In this document: positions 40,649-49,388 of the stretch, one piece after another | Layout of the letters: every line of letters begins with the position of its first letter | How positions within the stretch are numbered: position 1 is the first letter of the stretch | Assembly: GCF_000518265.1 (NCBI RefSeq) | Contig: NZ_JADG01000004.1 | Span: 248,001 to 312,000 of the forward strand | Reading direction: 5' to 3' | Origin: Actinomadura oligospora ATCC 43269 | GTDB taxonomy: Bacteria > Actinomycetota > Actinomycetes > Streptosporangiales > Streptosporangiaceae | DNA length: 64,000 nt | Position numbers and translations under genes: made by a program | Notes under the pieces: generated by a model | Databases searched by the model: none | Seen by the model: only the letters and a program-made list of their open reading frames with translations | What the model was told of the DNA's origin: nothing

Positions 40649-43087
40649 CTAGATCCCCCGCATCCGCAGGACGTGCAGGGCGAGCGTCAGGTTGAGGCGG
40701 AGATGGGCGTCCTCGGTGAACGGTCCGAGCAGCCGTTCCAGTTTCCCGATGCGGTAACGCAGCGTGTTGTAGTGGAAGTGGAGCCGCCGCGCGGTCTCGG
40801 CGACGTTGAGGTTGGTCTCCAGGAGCACCTGGAGCGTCCGGCGCAGGTCCACCAGTTCCGGCTCGTCGTCGGCGGCCAGGTCGCCGAGCGTCTCGCGGAC
40901 GAACGCGTGCAGCTCCTCCGGATCGGGGACGAGGCTGAGCAGCCGGTACACGCCGAGCTGGTCGAAGTGCGCCCGCGCGCCGTCGCCGTGCAGCTGCCGT
41001 CCGACCCGGACGGCCTTCAGCGCCTGCTCGTACGCCTCCGGCAGCCGGGACGGCGACACGACCGTGCGGCTGATGCCGGTCGAGAACGTCCGGCGGACCG
41101 ACGAGTGCTCGGCGAAGAGCGCGGCGGCCTCCTTGACCAGAGTGTGGACCGGTCCACCGTCCAGGTCGGGATCGTCGCCGTCGGCGCCCACCACCGCCAC
41201 GACCTCGTGCGCGAAGCTGGCCACGGCCGCGCCACGGTCGTGCCGCCGCACCGCCGCCGCCCAGGCCGCCGCGAGCCGTTCCTGCGCCGCCCGCTCCTCG
41301 GCCCCGCGCCCGGCGCGCACCGCTCCGCCGCCACCGGGCCGTCCGGTGGCCGCGCGTGTGCCCCGCCGTCCGGGACCGACATCGGCCACGGCACGTCCCG
41401 GACCGACGTCCGACACCACACGCCCCGGGCCCACGTCGGACACCACACGCCCCGGACCCACGTCGAGGCCGCCGCGACCATGACCCGCATCGGACACCGC
41501 GCGTCCTGAGCCGACGTCGGAGCCGTCACGGCTGTGGCCTGTGTCGGAGACCACTCGGCCGGGGCCTGCGTCGGAGACGGCGCGTCCCGGGCCCACGTCC
41601 GAGACCACACGGCCAGGGCCGACGTCGGAGACCGCTCGGCCGCGGCCCGCGTCGGAGGCCGCTCGGCCGGAGCCCGGGTCCGAGGTCGTGCGGTCGGGGC
41701 CCGGGTCGGGGGCGGCGCGGCCGGGGCCGCCGGCGTCGTGTCCGGCGCGTGCGGACGCGGCGGCCGGGTCGGCCGTGCCGGTGCCGCCGCGGGACGATCC
41801 CGCGAGGGTCCGGGTGGGGCGGACGGCGGCGTCCACCGGGAGGGGGAGGTCGGCGACCGGGAGGCCGCCGGGGTCGCCGAACGGGTCCGGCGCCAGGGAC
41901 CGGACGGGCTCCGGTTCGGCCAGGGCGGTGTCGGGTCTTCGCGCGGCGACCGGACGCGGCGCCGTCGCGGACGAGGCGTCCGGATGGCCGTCGGCCTTGA
42001 CCGCGCGGCCACGGGCCCGTGAGTCGGCCGGACGAGCCGGACGCCCTGGCCCGGTTTGCGAGCCTTGCCCGCTTTCAGGTTCGGTTCGGGGACGGCCGTC
42101 CAGCTCGGCGACGATGACCAGGACCGGACGGTCCAGGTCCCAGCCGAAGCCCGAGCAGTGCGCGATGACCCGGTCGTCGTCCCCGGCCCGTCCGGCGAGG
42201 ATGTCACGGAGGAAGTCGGCGCGGTACTTGCTCTCGACCGCGGCGACGGCCTGCTGCTTGGTCACCACCAGCGCGGCGACGGTCGCGGCGCGTTCCAGGA
42301 TGCCGAGCGCGCCCTCGCCGAGCGCGCCGTCCGGGCGGTAGGCGACCAGGCGGCCGTGGTCGAAGCCGCCCGCGACGACCGGGACGACCAGGTGGTCGCC
42401 CTCGGCCGGGCCCGGTGGCCCGGCGTCGCCCCGGAGCGTGAGCGCCCGGACGGCCCGGACCTGGTCCTCGGCGCCCGCGGCGGCGAGCACGCGCCGCTCG
42501 CCGTCCAGCACCGCGACGGCGGCGCCGAGGTGCGCGGCGACCTCGTCCACGACCTCGCGCAGCCCGCCGCCGCACAGGACGGTCTGCACGAGCGCGCGGT
42601 GCACCTCCTCGGTGCGGGCGAGGACGGCCGCCTGCCGGTTGAGGATGTCGGTGAGCACCTGGTTCATGACGTCGTCGAAGCCGACGTCGGCCGGGAGCAG
42701 GATCAGGGGGAAGCCGCGCCGGTCGGCCTGCTCGACCATGTCCGGCGGCGGCTCGGCCATGTAGCGGCCGGGCTTGATGGCGAGCGCGGCGACCCCGCGC
42801 TCGTCCAGGTCGCCGACCAGGCCGGTGAGGCCGCGCGGGGTGCCGCGCAGCGGATAGCCCGTGGTCAGCAGCAGCTCGTTGGGTTTGACCCACGGGAGGA
42901 TGTCGGGGACCTCCATCACGTTGAGCCGCTGCACCACGCGCCCGAGCCCGGCGCGTCCGGCGATGAGCCGTGCGCCGGTGAGTGCCGGGACGTCGAGGAC
43001 CTCGCCGACCGGCAGGCCCCGGGTGAGGGTGCCGGTGCTCGCGAACCGGTGGGCGGGTGGGCCCGTGTTCACGCGGATGTCACTCAT
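40649..43087 (-). CDS. pucR: PucR-family regulator with an internal repeat array
   Basis: The 812-residue regulator has an N-terminal PucR domain (VGEVLDVPALTGARLIAGRAGLGRVVQRLNVMEVPD, then NELLLTTGYPL), a GGDEF-like or GAF-like middle and a C-terminal helix-turn-helix (NLNVAETARRLHFHYNTLRYRIGKLERLLG). PucR proteins control purine or nucleobase catabolism genes. About 250 extra residues (roughly 335-585) split the middle. They are Pro/Ala/Arg-rich and include thirteen 9-residue repeats of consensus VSDVGPGRV. Typical members are 500-550 residues long, so this is an in-frame expansion, probably a disordered linker. The neighbours are an NCS2 permease and DUF2877, which fit the role. Confidence 0.87.
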   Translation of the reverse strand: MSDIRVNTGPPAHRFASTGTLTRGLPVGEVLDVPALTGARLIAGRAGLGRVVQRLNVMEVPDILPWVKPNELLLTTGYPLRGTPRGLTGLVGDLDERGVAALAIKPGRYMAEPPPDMVEQADRRGFPLILLPADVGFDDVMNQVLTDILNRQAAVLARTEEVHRALVQTVLCGGGLREVVDEVAAHLGAAVAVLDGERRVLAAAGAEDQVRAVRALTLRGDAGPPGPAEGDHLVVPVVAGGFDHGRLVAYRPDGALGEGALGILERAATVAALVVTKQQAVAAVESKYRADFLRDILAGRAGDDDRVIAHCSGFGWDLDRPVLVIVAELDGRPRTEPESGQGSQTGPGRPARPADSRARGRAVKADGHPDASSATAPRPVAARRPDTALAEPEPVRSLAPDPFGDPGGLPVADLPLPVDAAVRPTRTLAGSSRGGTGTADPAAASARAGHDAGGPGRAAPDPGPDRTTSDPGSGRAASDAGRGRAVSDVGPGRVVSDVGPGRAVSDAGPGRVVSDTGHSRDGSDVGSGRAVSDAGHGRGGLDVGPGRVVSDVGPGRVVSDVGPGRAVADVGPGRRGTRAATGRPGGGGAVRAGRGAEERAAQERLAAAWAAAVRRHDRGAAVASFAHEVVAVVGADGDDPDLDGGPVHTLVKEAAALFAEHSSVRRTFSTGISRTVVSPSRLPEAYEQALKAVRVGRQLHGDGARAHFDQLGVYRLLSLVPDPEELHAFVRETLGDLAADDEPELVDLRRTLQVLLETNLNVAETARRLHFHYNTLRYRIGKLERLLGPFTEDAHLRLNLTLALHVLRMRGI
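41363..41713 (-). repeat. Minisatellite of thirteen 27-bp units inside pucR
   Basis: Thirteen tandem units, each encoding nine residues with consensus V-S-D-V/A-G-P-G-R-V/A. Units differ at a few positions (for example TGHSRD, AGHGRG). The exact codon-length period keeps the reading frame, so copy number could vary without breaking the gene. Confidence 0.9.
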
Positions 43088-43299
43088 GCAGGTGTCACCT
43101 CGCCTTTGACGGTCGACCGCGGAGGGGGGTCGCGATCGATACCGATTTCGCGATCAACCCTGACAACAAAGACGAACCATGACAAGCATCCTTGGCAGCT
43201 TTTCCCATACGCCCCTCGCGCACAGGGGTCTACGGTCACCGAGAGGCTCGGCCCGCAGCGACGCGGGCCGGCGGACGAGTCCCGGGAGGCTGGGTGGGC

Positions 43300-44316
43300 G
43301 TGCCGGTCCGCGAACCGCTCCAGCCGACGGCCCGGCAGGGCCCCTCCCCGGCGGGCGCGGCGGCGCTTCCACTGCGCCGGCTGCTGGACGCCCCGAGACG
43401 TCCCGCGCGCGTGATCGCGGTCTTCCCCGCGGCGGTGTACCTCGAGGTCAGAGGCGTCCCCGAGCCCCGCGTGCTCGCCGTGGTCACCGAGGGCGCGGTC
43501 CGGCTCCCGAACGCGGTCGTGCTGGTCGTCCCGGCGCGGGAACGGCCCTTCGCGGGCGTCCGCGAGGGGGCCGAGGCGTGGATCGGCGAGGGACGCGTCG
43601 AGACGTGCGGCTTCCGTGTCAAGGCCCGCCGCTGGTGGGATCCGACGCCGGTTCTGGCCGCCCTGACGACCGCGTCCCTGACGCGCGGAATCCACTCGCT
43701 CGAGGTCGCGCTCCGCGACGCGGGACCGGCCGCGGCGGGCGGGCTCGCCGGGCACCGCGGCCCCGCCCGGCTCGCCGAGGCGTGCGCCGACGGCGACCTC
43801 GCGGGCGCGGTCGAGGCGGCCGAGCGCATCGTCGGGCTCGGGCCCGGCCTCACCCCGAGCGGCGACGACGTCCTCGCCGGGCTGCTCGTCGCGTGCCGGC
43901 TGCTCGGACGGGCCGTGCGCGGCGGCGACCAGGCCGTCTGGCTGGCCGACTGGCTCGGCGCGGCCGTCACCGAGGACGCCGACACGCGCACCACCGCGCT
44001 CGCCGCGACCCTCCTGCACTGCGCGGCCAAGGGCCAGGCGGGCGGCGAGGTCGCGGCCGTCCTGCGCGGCGTCGCCGGACACGAACCGCCCGGCCCGGCC
44101 GTCCGGCGGCTGCTCACCGTCGGCCACACCTCCGGAGCCGACCTGGCCTGGGGCGTCCTCGCGGGCTGCCGCGCCGCGCTCGCCCTGGCCGCCCCCCGCG
44201 CCGACGCCGAGGCCCCCGAACGGCGTCCCGCGCGAGGCGGGGACCTGCCCGTCCCCGTCCCGCTCTCCGGACGCCTCGAGACGACCGTGACGCGCATCGA
44301 CGTGACCGCGGGCTGA
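43300..44316 (+). CDS. DUF2877 (AllH-like) protein
   Basis: The protein of about 338 residues has the DUF2877 core GLGPGLTPSGDDVLAGLLVACRLLG and, near the end, TVGHTSGADLAWGVLAG. DUF2877 proteins include AllH, a component of oxamate carbamoyltransferase in allantoin catabolism, which suits a neighbouring PucR gene. The partner proteins (FdrA, AllG) are not in the window, so the reaction here is unproven. Start choice is uncertain: GTG at 43300 (10 nt after GGGAGG) or GTG at 43294. It is divergent from pucR. Confidence 0.75.
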   Translation: MPVREPLQPTARQGPSPAGAAALPLRRLLDAPRRPARVIAVFPAAVYLEVRGVPEPRVLAVVTEGAVRLPNAVVLVVPARERPFAGVREGAEAWIGEGRVETCGFRVKARRWWDPTPVLAALTTASLTRGIHSLEVALRDAGPAAAGGLAGHRGPARLAEACADGDLAGAVEAAERIVGLGPGLTPSGDDVLAGLLVACRLLGRAVRGGDQAVWLADWLGAAVTEDADTRTTALAATLLHCAAKGQAGGEVAAVLRGVAGHEPPGPAVRRLLTVGHTSGADLAWGVLAGCRAALALAAPRADAEAPERRPARGGDLPVPVPLSGRLETTVTRIDVTAG

Positions 44317-44337
44317 GCCCTCATGATCGTCTCGGGA

Positions 44338-44343
44338 TAACCT
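44338..44343 (+). promoter_or_regulatory. -10 box TAACCT before the aldose epimerase gene
   Basis: A TANNNT hexamer ends 7 nt before the ATG with no ribosome-binding site between, predicting a leaderless transcript. Confidence 0.4.
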
Positions 44344-44350
44344 GCCGCGC

Positions 44351-45268
44351 ATGAGCGAGCAGCGTCCCCTGACCGGAACCCAGCACATCCTCACCGCGGG
44401 CCCCTACCGGGCCGTGGTGACCGAGGCGGGCGCGAGCCTGCGCGCCCTCACCCTGGACGGACGCGACCTGATCCTGACGCACGACGCGGACACGCTCGCC
44501 CCGGCCGCCTTCGGCCAGCTGCTCGTCCCGTTCCCGAACCGCGTCGACCAGGGCCGGTACACCTTCGGCGGCGCGTCCTACCAGCTGGCGCTCACCGAGC
44601 CGAAGTACGGGAACGCCATCCACGGCCTCGCCCGCTGGTCGGCGTGGACGGCGACCGAGCAGACCGACGACGGCGTCACGCTCACGCTCGACATTCCGGG
44701 CGCGCAGGGCTACCCGTTCCGGCTGGCCCTCACGGCCCGGTACGTCCTTTCCGCGGAGACCGGCCTGACCGTCACGCTGACCGCCGAGAACACCGGCACC
44801 CGTCCCGCGCCGTACGCGCACGGCGCCCACCCGTACCTGACCGTCGGCGTCCCGATCGACGAGTGCGCGGTCACGCTGGACGCCGCGCGTTTCCTCCCGG
44901 CGGGCGAGCGGATGATCCCCCTGGACGCGCCCGTCCCGGTGGACGGCACCGACCGCGACCTGCGCGGCGGCACGGTCCTCGGATCCCGGGAGATCGACAA
45001 CGCCTACACCGGCCTCACCCGCGACGAGCACGGCCGCGCCTGGGCGCGCCTGACCGGGAACGGGCGGACCGTCGCCCTCTGGACGGACGAGGCGCACCCG
45101 TGGATCGAGGTGTACACCGCCCACACGATCCCGGCCGGGCACCGCCGACTCGGTCTCGCCGTCGAGCCGATGACCGCGCCGCCGAACGCGTTCGTCACCG
45201 GGACGGACCGGATCGATCTCGCTCCGGGCGCCCGGACGGGCGGTTCATGGGGGATCATGGCGGAGTGA
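44351..45268 (+). CDS. Aldose 1-epimerase family protein
   Basis: The 305-residue galactose-mutarotase-like protein has LLVPFPNRVDQGRY, YGNAIHGLARWSAW (first catalytic-type His), PYAHGAHPYLTVG (second His) and a late EVYTAHTIP and AVEPMTAPPNAF segment carrying the glutamate. Family members interconvert sugar anomers; this branch acts on unspecified aldoses or sugar phosphates. Its stop overlaps the GTG of the next gene (GTGA), so the two are co-translated. The coupling to a C-C lyase-like protein is unusual and unexplained. Confidence 0.87.
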   Translation: MSEQRPLTGTQHILTAGPYRAVVTEAGASLRALTLDGRDLILTHDADTLAPAAFGQLLVPFPNRVDQGRYTFGGASYQLALTEPKYGNAIHGLARWSAWTATEQTDDGVTLTLDIPGAQGYPFRLALTARYVLSAETGLTVTLTAENTGTRPAPYAHGAHPYLTVGVPIDECAVTLDAARFLPAGERMIPLDAPVPVDGTDRDLRGGTVLGSREIDNAYTGLTRDEHGRAWARLTGNGRTVALWTDEAHPWIEVYTAHTIPAGHRRLGLAVEPMTAPPNAFVTGTDRIDLAPGARTGGSWGIMAE

Positions 45269-46551
45269 ACCTCAGCGTGCCCTCGATCGACGACCTGTCC
45301 GCCCGCGTCGCCGCGATCCGCGAGACGCACGCCGCGACCTTCCCCGGGCCCGCCGAGGGACGGCAGCCGGTGCACACCGTCTACGTCCCGGCCGACCGCT
45401 TCACCCCCGGCACCGCCGCCGAGTTCGGCGCGGAGGCGCTGCGCCTGCTCAACACGCACGCGCCCGGCGCGGGCACGTTCGGCCCGGCGTTCGGCCTCGA
45501 CCCGGGGATCGCCGGCGCCGTCCGCGAGCGCGTCGCCGCCAAGCTGGCGACCGAGCCGGTCGAGGACCTGCGGATCGACTTCGAGGACGGCTACGGCGTC
45601 CGCTCCGACGCCGAGGAGGACGGCCACGTCGCGCACGCGGTGGAGTCGGTCGCCGCCGCCTACGAGGCGCGGACGCTGCCGCACTACTGGGGGCTGCGGG
45701 TCAAGTCGTTCGCCGACGGCGGGCACGAGCGGTCGATGCGCACCCTGGACGCCTTCCTCACCGCGCTGCGCGACCGCCTCGGACGGCTGCCCGGCGGGTT
45801 CACCATCACCTTCCCGAAGGTCGTGATGGCCGAGCACGTCGCGGTCTTCACCGACTACCTGGAACGGCTCGAGGGCGCGCTCGGCCTGCCCGGCGGCATC
45901 CTCCGGTTCGAGATCCAGGTCGAGACCACCGAGGCGATCATCGACCACGAGGGACGGATCGGGCTGCGCGGGATCGTCGCCGCCGGGCGCGGCCGGATGA
46001 CCGGCGCGGCATTCGGCGTGTACGACTACACCGCCGCCTGCGGCCTGCCGCCCGAGGAGCAGCGCCTCGACCACCCCGCCTGCGACTTCGCCCGCAACAT
46101 CATGCAGGTGACGCTCGCCGGAACCGGCGTCCGCCTGTCGGACGGCTCGTCCAACGTCGTCCCGCGCCACGACTCCACCGACGAGGTCCACGGCGTCTGG
46201 ACCGAGCACGCCGACCACGTCTGGCACTCGCTGTCGAACGGCTTCTACCAGGGCTGGGACCTGCACCCCGCGCACCTTCCGAGCCGCTACGCCGCCGTCT
46301 ACCGCTTCTACCTCGAGGCCGTGGACGACGCCGCCGTCGCCCGCGTCCGCGCCTGGCACGAGCGGGCCGCCGCGGGCGGGGAGGGCGGCGTCCCGGACGA
46401 CTCCGCCTCCGGGCCCCGCACCGCCCGCCTCCGGAACGAGCAGTCCGGGGTGCTGGACGAGCCCGCCACCATCAGGTCCCTCACCGCCCTCCTCCAGCGC
46501 GCGGTCGACTGCGGCGCGGTCGACCCGGCCGTCCTGCCCCCGACGCCTTGA
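45265..46551 (+). CDS. DUF6986-like (CitE/malate-synthase-related aldolase fold) protein
   Basis: The 428-residue protein carries the acid-rich barrel motifs of the HpcH/CitE and malate-synthase superfamily: LRIDFEDGYGVRSDAEED, RFEIQVETTEAI and AFGVYDYTAACG. Asp, Glu and Arg are positioned for Mg2+ and an oxo-acid. This full-length type is annotated in actinobacteria as DUF6986. The substrate is unknown; handling glyoxylate from ureide breakdown would fit the PucR/AllH-like neighbours, but this is inference. The GTG start overlaps the epimerase stop by 4 bp. Confidence 0.72.
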   Translation: MNLSVPSIDDLSARVAAIRETHAATFPGPAEGRQPVHTVYVPADRFTPGTAAEFGAEALRLLNTHAPGAGTFGPAFGLDPGIAGAVRERVAAKLATEPVEDLRIDFEDGYGVRSDAEEDGHVAHAVESVAAAYEARTLPHYWGLRVKSFADGGHERSMRTLDAFLTALRDRLGRLPGGFTITFPKVVMAEHVAVFTDYLERLEGALGLPGGILRFEIQVETTEAIIDHEGRIGLRGIVAAGRGRMTGAAFGVYDYTAACGLPPEEQRLDHPACDFARNIMQVTLAGTGVRLSDGSSNVVPRHDSTDEVHGVWTEHADHVWHSLSNGFYQGWDLHPAHLPSRYAAVYRFYLEAVDDAAVARVRAWHERAAAGGEGGVPDDSASGPRTARLRNEQSGVLDEPATIRSLTALLQRAVDCGAVDPAVLPPTP

Positions 46552-46585
46552 CGGCCGTGCGGCCCGGGCCACCGGGCCGAGAGGG

Positions 46586-47227
46586 CTACTCGTCACTCGC
46601 GGGGTGCCGTTTCCGCTGGTAGTGAGTCCGGCCCTTGGAGGCGTTCCCGCAGGTCGCCATGTCGCACCAGCGGCGACGGCCGCCACGTGAGGTGTCGATG
46701 AACACCCAGCCGCACCGCTGGCCAGGGCAGACGCGGGTGCGTTCCAGCGGCGGATCCCGGAACAGGTCGGCCGCCCGCAGAACCAGCTCATGGTTGAGGT
46801 ACTCAAGGCCCGAGGTCTCAACGCCGACCCCGAACCGCGCCCCGTCCTCACCAACGGTGAGGCGGGCGGCGGCGGCCGCGCGTTTCCAGTGCTCCTCCAC
46901 CCGGCTCATCGCCTCCGCGGGCCCCGGCGCGTCCTGGCGGATCAGCGCCGTGACGAGATCGTGCAGCGCCTCGCGCAGCTCGCGCGTGCGGTCGAGGGAC
47001 TCCGCGGCGGCATCGGGATCGGCCTCGGCCAGGCGCCGCACGTGGTCGAGATCGGCGGGGGCGAACCGTCCGGTGAGCGCGGCCCATTCGAGGAGCCGCG
47101 GGTGGCCGTCGAGCCAGTCGACCGGCTCGGCGTTGCGCGCCGTGACCGTGTTCACCAGGTCGAGGACGGCATGACCGCCGACCAGGTCCCGGGACGTGAA
47201 GGTGTGCGTCCGGACGACCGCGTCCAC
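46586..47227 (-). CDS. CGNR zinc-finger / ABATE-domain transcriptional regulator
   Basis: The 213-residue protein has an N-terminal ABATE domain (GGHAVLDLVNTVTAR) and a C-terminal CGNR-type zinc finger (RVCPGQRCGWVFIDTSRGGRRRWCDMATCGNASK), with four cysteines for zinc and a basic DNA-contact tail. The GTG at 47227 is taken as start; a TTG further upstream would overlap the operator. It is divergent from the arginase-like gene across an inverted repeat and probably controls it. Confidence 0.85.
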   Translation of the reverse strand: MDAVVRTHTFTSRDLVGGHAVLDLVNTVTARNAEPVDWLDGHPRLLEWAALTGRFAPADLDHVRRLAEADPDAAAESLDRTRELREALHDLVTALIRQDAPGPAEAMSRVEEHWKRAAAAARLTVGEDGARFGVGVETSGLEYLNHELVLRAADLFRDPPLERTRVCPGQRCGWVFIDTSRGGRRRWCDMATCGNASKGRTHYQRKRHPASDE

Positions 47228-47264
47228 CGGTGACCGCCTCTCCTCGTCGGTTTGCCTCCATCCG

Positions 47265-47296
47265 TCCAACCAGTGTACTGATGTTATCCGGTTGGA
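47265..47296. promoter_or_regulatory. Inverted repeat between the CGNR regulator and arginase-like gene
   Basis: TCCAACC and GGTTGGA, 7-bp perfect arms 18 bp apart, lie in the short divergent promoter region. A likely binding site for the CGNR regulator, controlling both directions. Confidence 0.5.
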
Positions 47297-47323
47297 ATGA
47301 CGGTGAGCTGGAAGGAGAGGGCC

Positions 47324-48235
47324 TTGGCCACTGCTGTGGAGCTGATCGCGGCCCCGTGGAACCTGGGACTACGCCCGCCCGAGCCGGGACACGAACCCGG
47401 CGCCTGGCGCGCCCCGGAGGCGCTGCTGGCGGCGGGACTGGAGGACCGCCTGCGCCCCGCGCGGCTGGTGGAGCTCGACCGTCCGCCCTACGACTTCGAC
47501 GCCCAGCCCGCGACCCGCGTCCGCAACGGGGTGACGCTCCGCGAGCACACCCTCCGGCTGGCCGGGACGGTCCGGGAGGCGCTCGCTGCGTCCCGGTTCC
47601 CGGTCGTCCTGGGCGGCGACTGCAGCGTCCTGCTGGGATGCCTCCTCGGGGCCCGCCACGACGGACGCTGCGGCCTGGTCCACGTCGACGGCCACAACGA
47701 CTTCCGCCACCCCGGCGACGGCGGCTCCGGCCCCGCGCTCGGCAACGCGGCCGGAATGGACCTCGCCCTGGCCACCGGCCGGGGCGAACTCCTGCTCACC
47801 CACTGGCCGCGCGTGGGCCGTCCCCTGGTCGCCGACGAGGACGTCGTCCAGATCGGCGACCGGGACGAGGACGCGGACCTCCCGTTCACCCGCTTCACCG
47901 CCCGCCAGATCGAGCGCGTCGGCATCGCCGACCTGGGCGAACAGGTCCGCGCCCATCTGGACCGCCACGGCCTGGACCGCGTCTGGCTCCACGTCGACCT
48001 GGACGTCCTGGACGAGCGCGTCCTGCCCGCCGTCGACACCCCGGGACGTCCCGGAATGGACTTCGCCCAGCTCGCCGAACTCCTGTCGTCGCTGGTCGGC
48101 ACCGGCCGCGTGATCGGCCTCGACATCACCGTCTACGACCCGGAACGCGACCCGGACGGCGCGCACGCCGCGCCCATCGTCGACTGCCTCACCTCCGCCC
48201 TGACCCCGCTCGCCACCGTGGAGGCCCACGCGTGA
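47324..48235 (+). CDS. Arginase/agmatinase-family hydrolase
   Basis: The protein of about 303 residues has the ureohydrolase metal motifs GGDCSVLLG, HVDGHNDFR and LHVDLDVLD, giving the expected two-manganese site. The loop sequences differ from true arginases, so the guanidino substrate is not assigned. The TTG at 47324 is favoured because AAGGAG lies 6 nt upstream and the product then opens with VELIAAPWNLG, the usual first strand. An ATG at 47297 lies next to the operator repeat and is less likely. The stop overlaps the start of the next gene. Confidence 0.8.
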   Translation: MATAVELIAAPWNLGLRPPEPGHEPGAWRAPEALLAAGLEDRLRPARLVELDRPPYDFDAQPATRVRNGVTLREHTLRLAGTVREALAASRFPVVLGGDCSVLLGCLLGARHDGRCGLVHVDGHNDFRHPGDGGSGPALGNAAGMDLALATGRGELLLTHWPRVGRPLVADEDVVQIGDRDEDADLPFTRFTARQIERVGIADLGEQVRAHLDRHGLDRVWLHVDLDVLDERVLPAVDTPGRPGMDFAQLAELLSSLVGTGRVIGLDITVYDPERDPDGAHAAPIVDCLTSALTPLATVEAHA

Positions 48236-48735
48236 AGACGCTGCTCGCCGACGGCCCCACCGGCCTGTACGCGACCGAGATGCGCCAGTTCGGACGCCTC
48301 GCCGGACACTGGCGGACGGAGATCACCTACTACCCCGCGGGCTCCCCGCCCCGCCGGGTCGACGGCGAATGGGAGTTCGGCTACGCCCTCGAAGGCCGGG
48401 CCGTCCTGGACGTCTGGCAGTGGCCCGGACGCGCGGACCTCCCGCCCGAGGGCCGCGCCCCCGACCAGGAATGCGGCCTGTGCGTGCGCATCTGGGACCA
48501 GCGCCTGCGGCTGTGGCGGTTCACCTTCCACGGCACCCGCGGCGACATCCTGCACATGTACGCCCGCGAGATCGGCGACGAGATCGTCATGGAACGCGCC
48601 GCGCCCGGCGCCCTCGTCCGCTGGACCTTCGCCGACATCGCCGCCGACACCTTCCACTGGCGCAACGAGCGGTCCACCGACGGCGGCCGGACCTGGCGCC
48701 TGGACCAGGAGGTCCACGCCCACCGCCTCACCTGA
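48232..48735 (+). CDS. DUF1579-like small protein
   Basis: The 167-residue beta-barrel-like protein has LAGHWRTEITYYP, DGEWEFGYALEGRAVLDVW and FHWRNERSTDGGRTW. This resembles DUF1579/lipocalin-like ligand-binding proteins of unknown function. It has no signal peptide. The GTG start overlaps the arginase-like stop (GTGA), so the pair works as a unit controlled by the divergent CGNR regulator. What it binds is unknown. Confidence 0.65.
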   Translation: MKTLLADGPTGLYATEMRQFGRLAGHWRTEITYYPAGSPPRRVDGEWEFGYALEGRAVLDVWQWPGRADLPPEGRAPDQECGLCVRIWDQRLRLWRFTFHGTRGDILHMYAREIGDEIVMERAAPGALVRWTFADIAADTFHWRNERSTDGGRTWRLDQEVHAHRLT

Positions 48736-48773
48736 GGTCCTGGAGCCCGTCGCGCCCTGACCCGCCCGACCGG

Positions 48774-49367
48774 CTAGGCGTCGTTGCGGACGAGGTAGGC
48801 GGCGAGGTCGGCCGGGGTGTCGATGTCGTCCGGGGACGCCACGTCGTCGCAGGCCACCGGCGTGATCAGGTCGGGGTTCGCGCGCAGGAACGGGCGCGCG
48901 CCGACGTCGCCCACGGCGGACGCGGCGACGGCGTCGAAGTGCTCGCGGGCGATGAGCACCGGGTTGCGCGGGCGTCCGCCGTAGGTGGCGACGGCGACGC
49001 GCGCGCCGTCCTCGTAGGCGGCGAGCAGCCGGGACACGGCGGCGGACGTGACGCGCGGCTGGTCGACCAGGGCGACGACGGCCGCCGGGCACTCGGGCGG
49101 GAGCGCCGCCAGGCCCGCGCGCAGAGACGAGCCCATGCCCGACGCCCAGTCCGGGTTCGGCACGACGACCGCGCCGATCACCTCGACCGTGACCGCCCCG
49201 GCGACGACCACGACCGGCGCGCAGCCGCCGTCGTGCAGGGTGCGGACGCCGCGGTCCACGAGGCGCTCGCCGTCCAGTTCCAGCAGCGCCTTCGGCCGTC
49301 CGAGACGGCTGCCGCCACCGGCGGCGAGCAGCAGGCCGGCGGGTGGTTGCGCTCCGTGCAGGGTCAT
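48774..49367 (-). CDS. mocA: Molybdenum cofactor nucleotidyltransferase-like protein (MocA type)
   Basis: The 197-residue nucleotidyltransferase has the N-terminal LLLAAGGGSRLGRPKALLELDG loop, PNPDWASGMGSSLRAGL and ALVDQPRVT. It is of the MocA/MobA-like type that transfers CMP or GMP to molybdopterin for xanthine-dehydrogenase-family enzymes. It lies downstream of XdhC, VWA and MoxR genes in the same orientation, the accessory set for molybdenum hydroxylases. The hydroxylase subunits themselves are not in this window. Confidence 0.83.
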   Translation of the reverse strand: MTLHGAQPPAGLLLAAGGGSRLGRPKALLELDGERLVDRGVRTLHDGGCAPVVVVAGAVTVEVIGAVVVPNPDWASGMGSSLRAGLAALPPECPAAVVALVDQPRVTSAAVSRLLAAYEDGARVAVATYGGRPRNPVLIAREHFDAVAASAVGDVGARPFLRANPDLITPVACDDVASPDDIDTPADLAAYLVRNDA

Positions 49368-49388
49368 CCCGGCAGGGTAGCCGCCGGA

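Noticed and set aside
41363..41713. CRISPR array
   Set aside because: The repeats are contiguous 27-bp coding units without spacers, and they keep the pucR reading frame.
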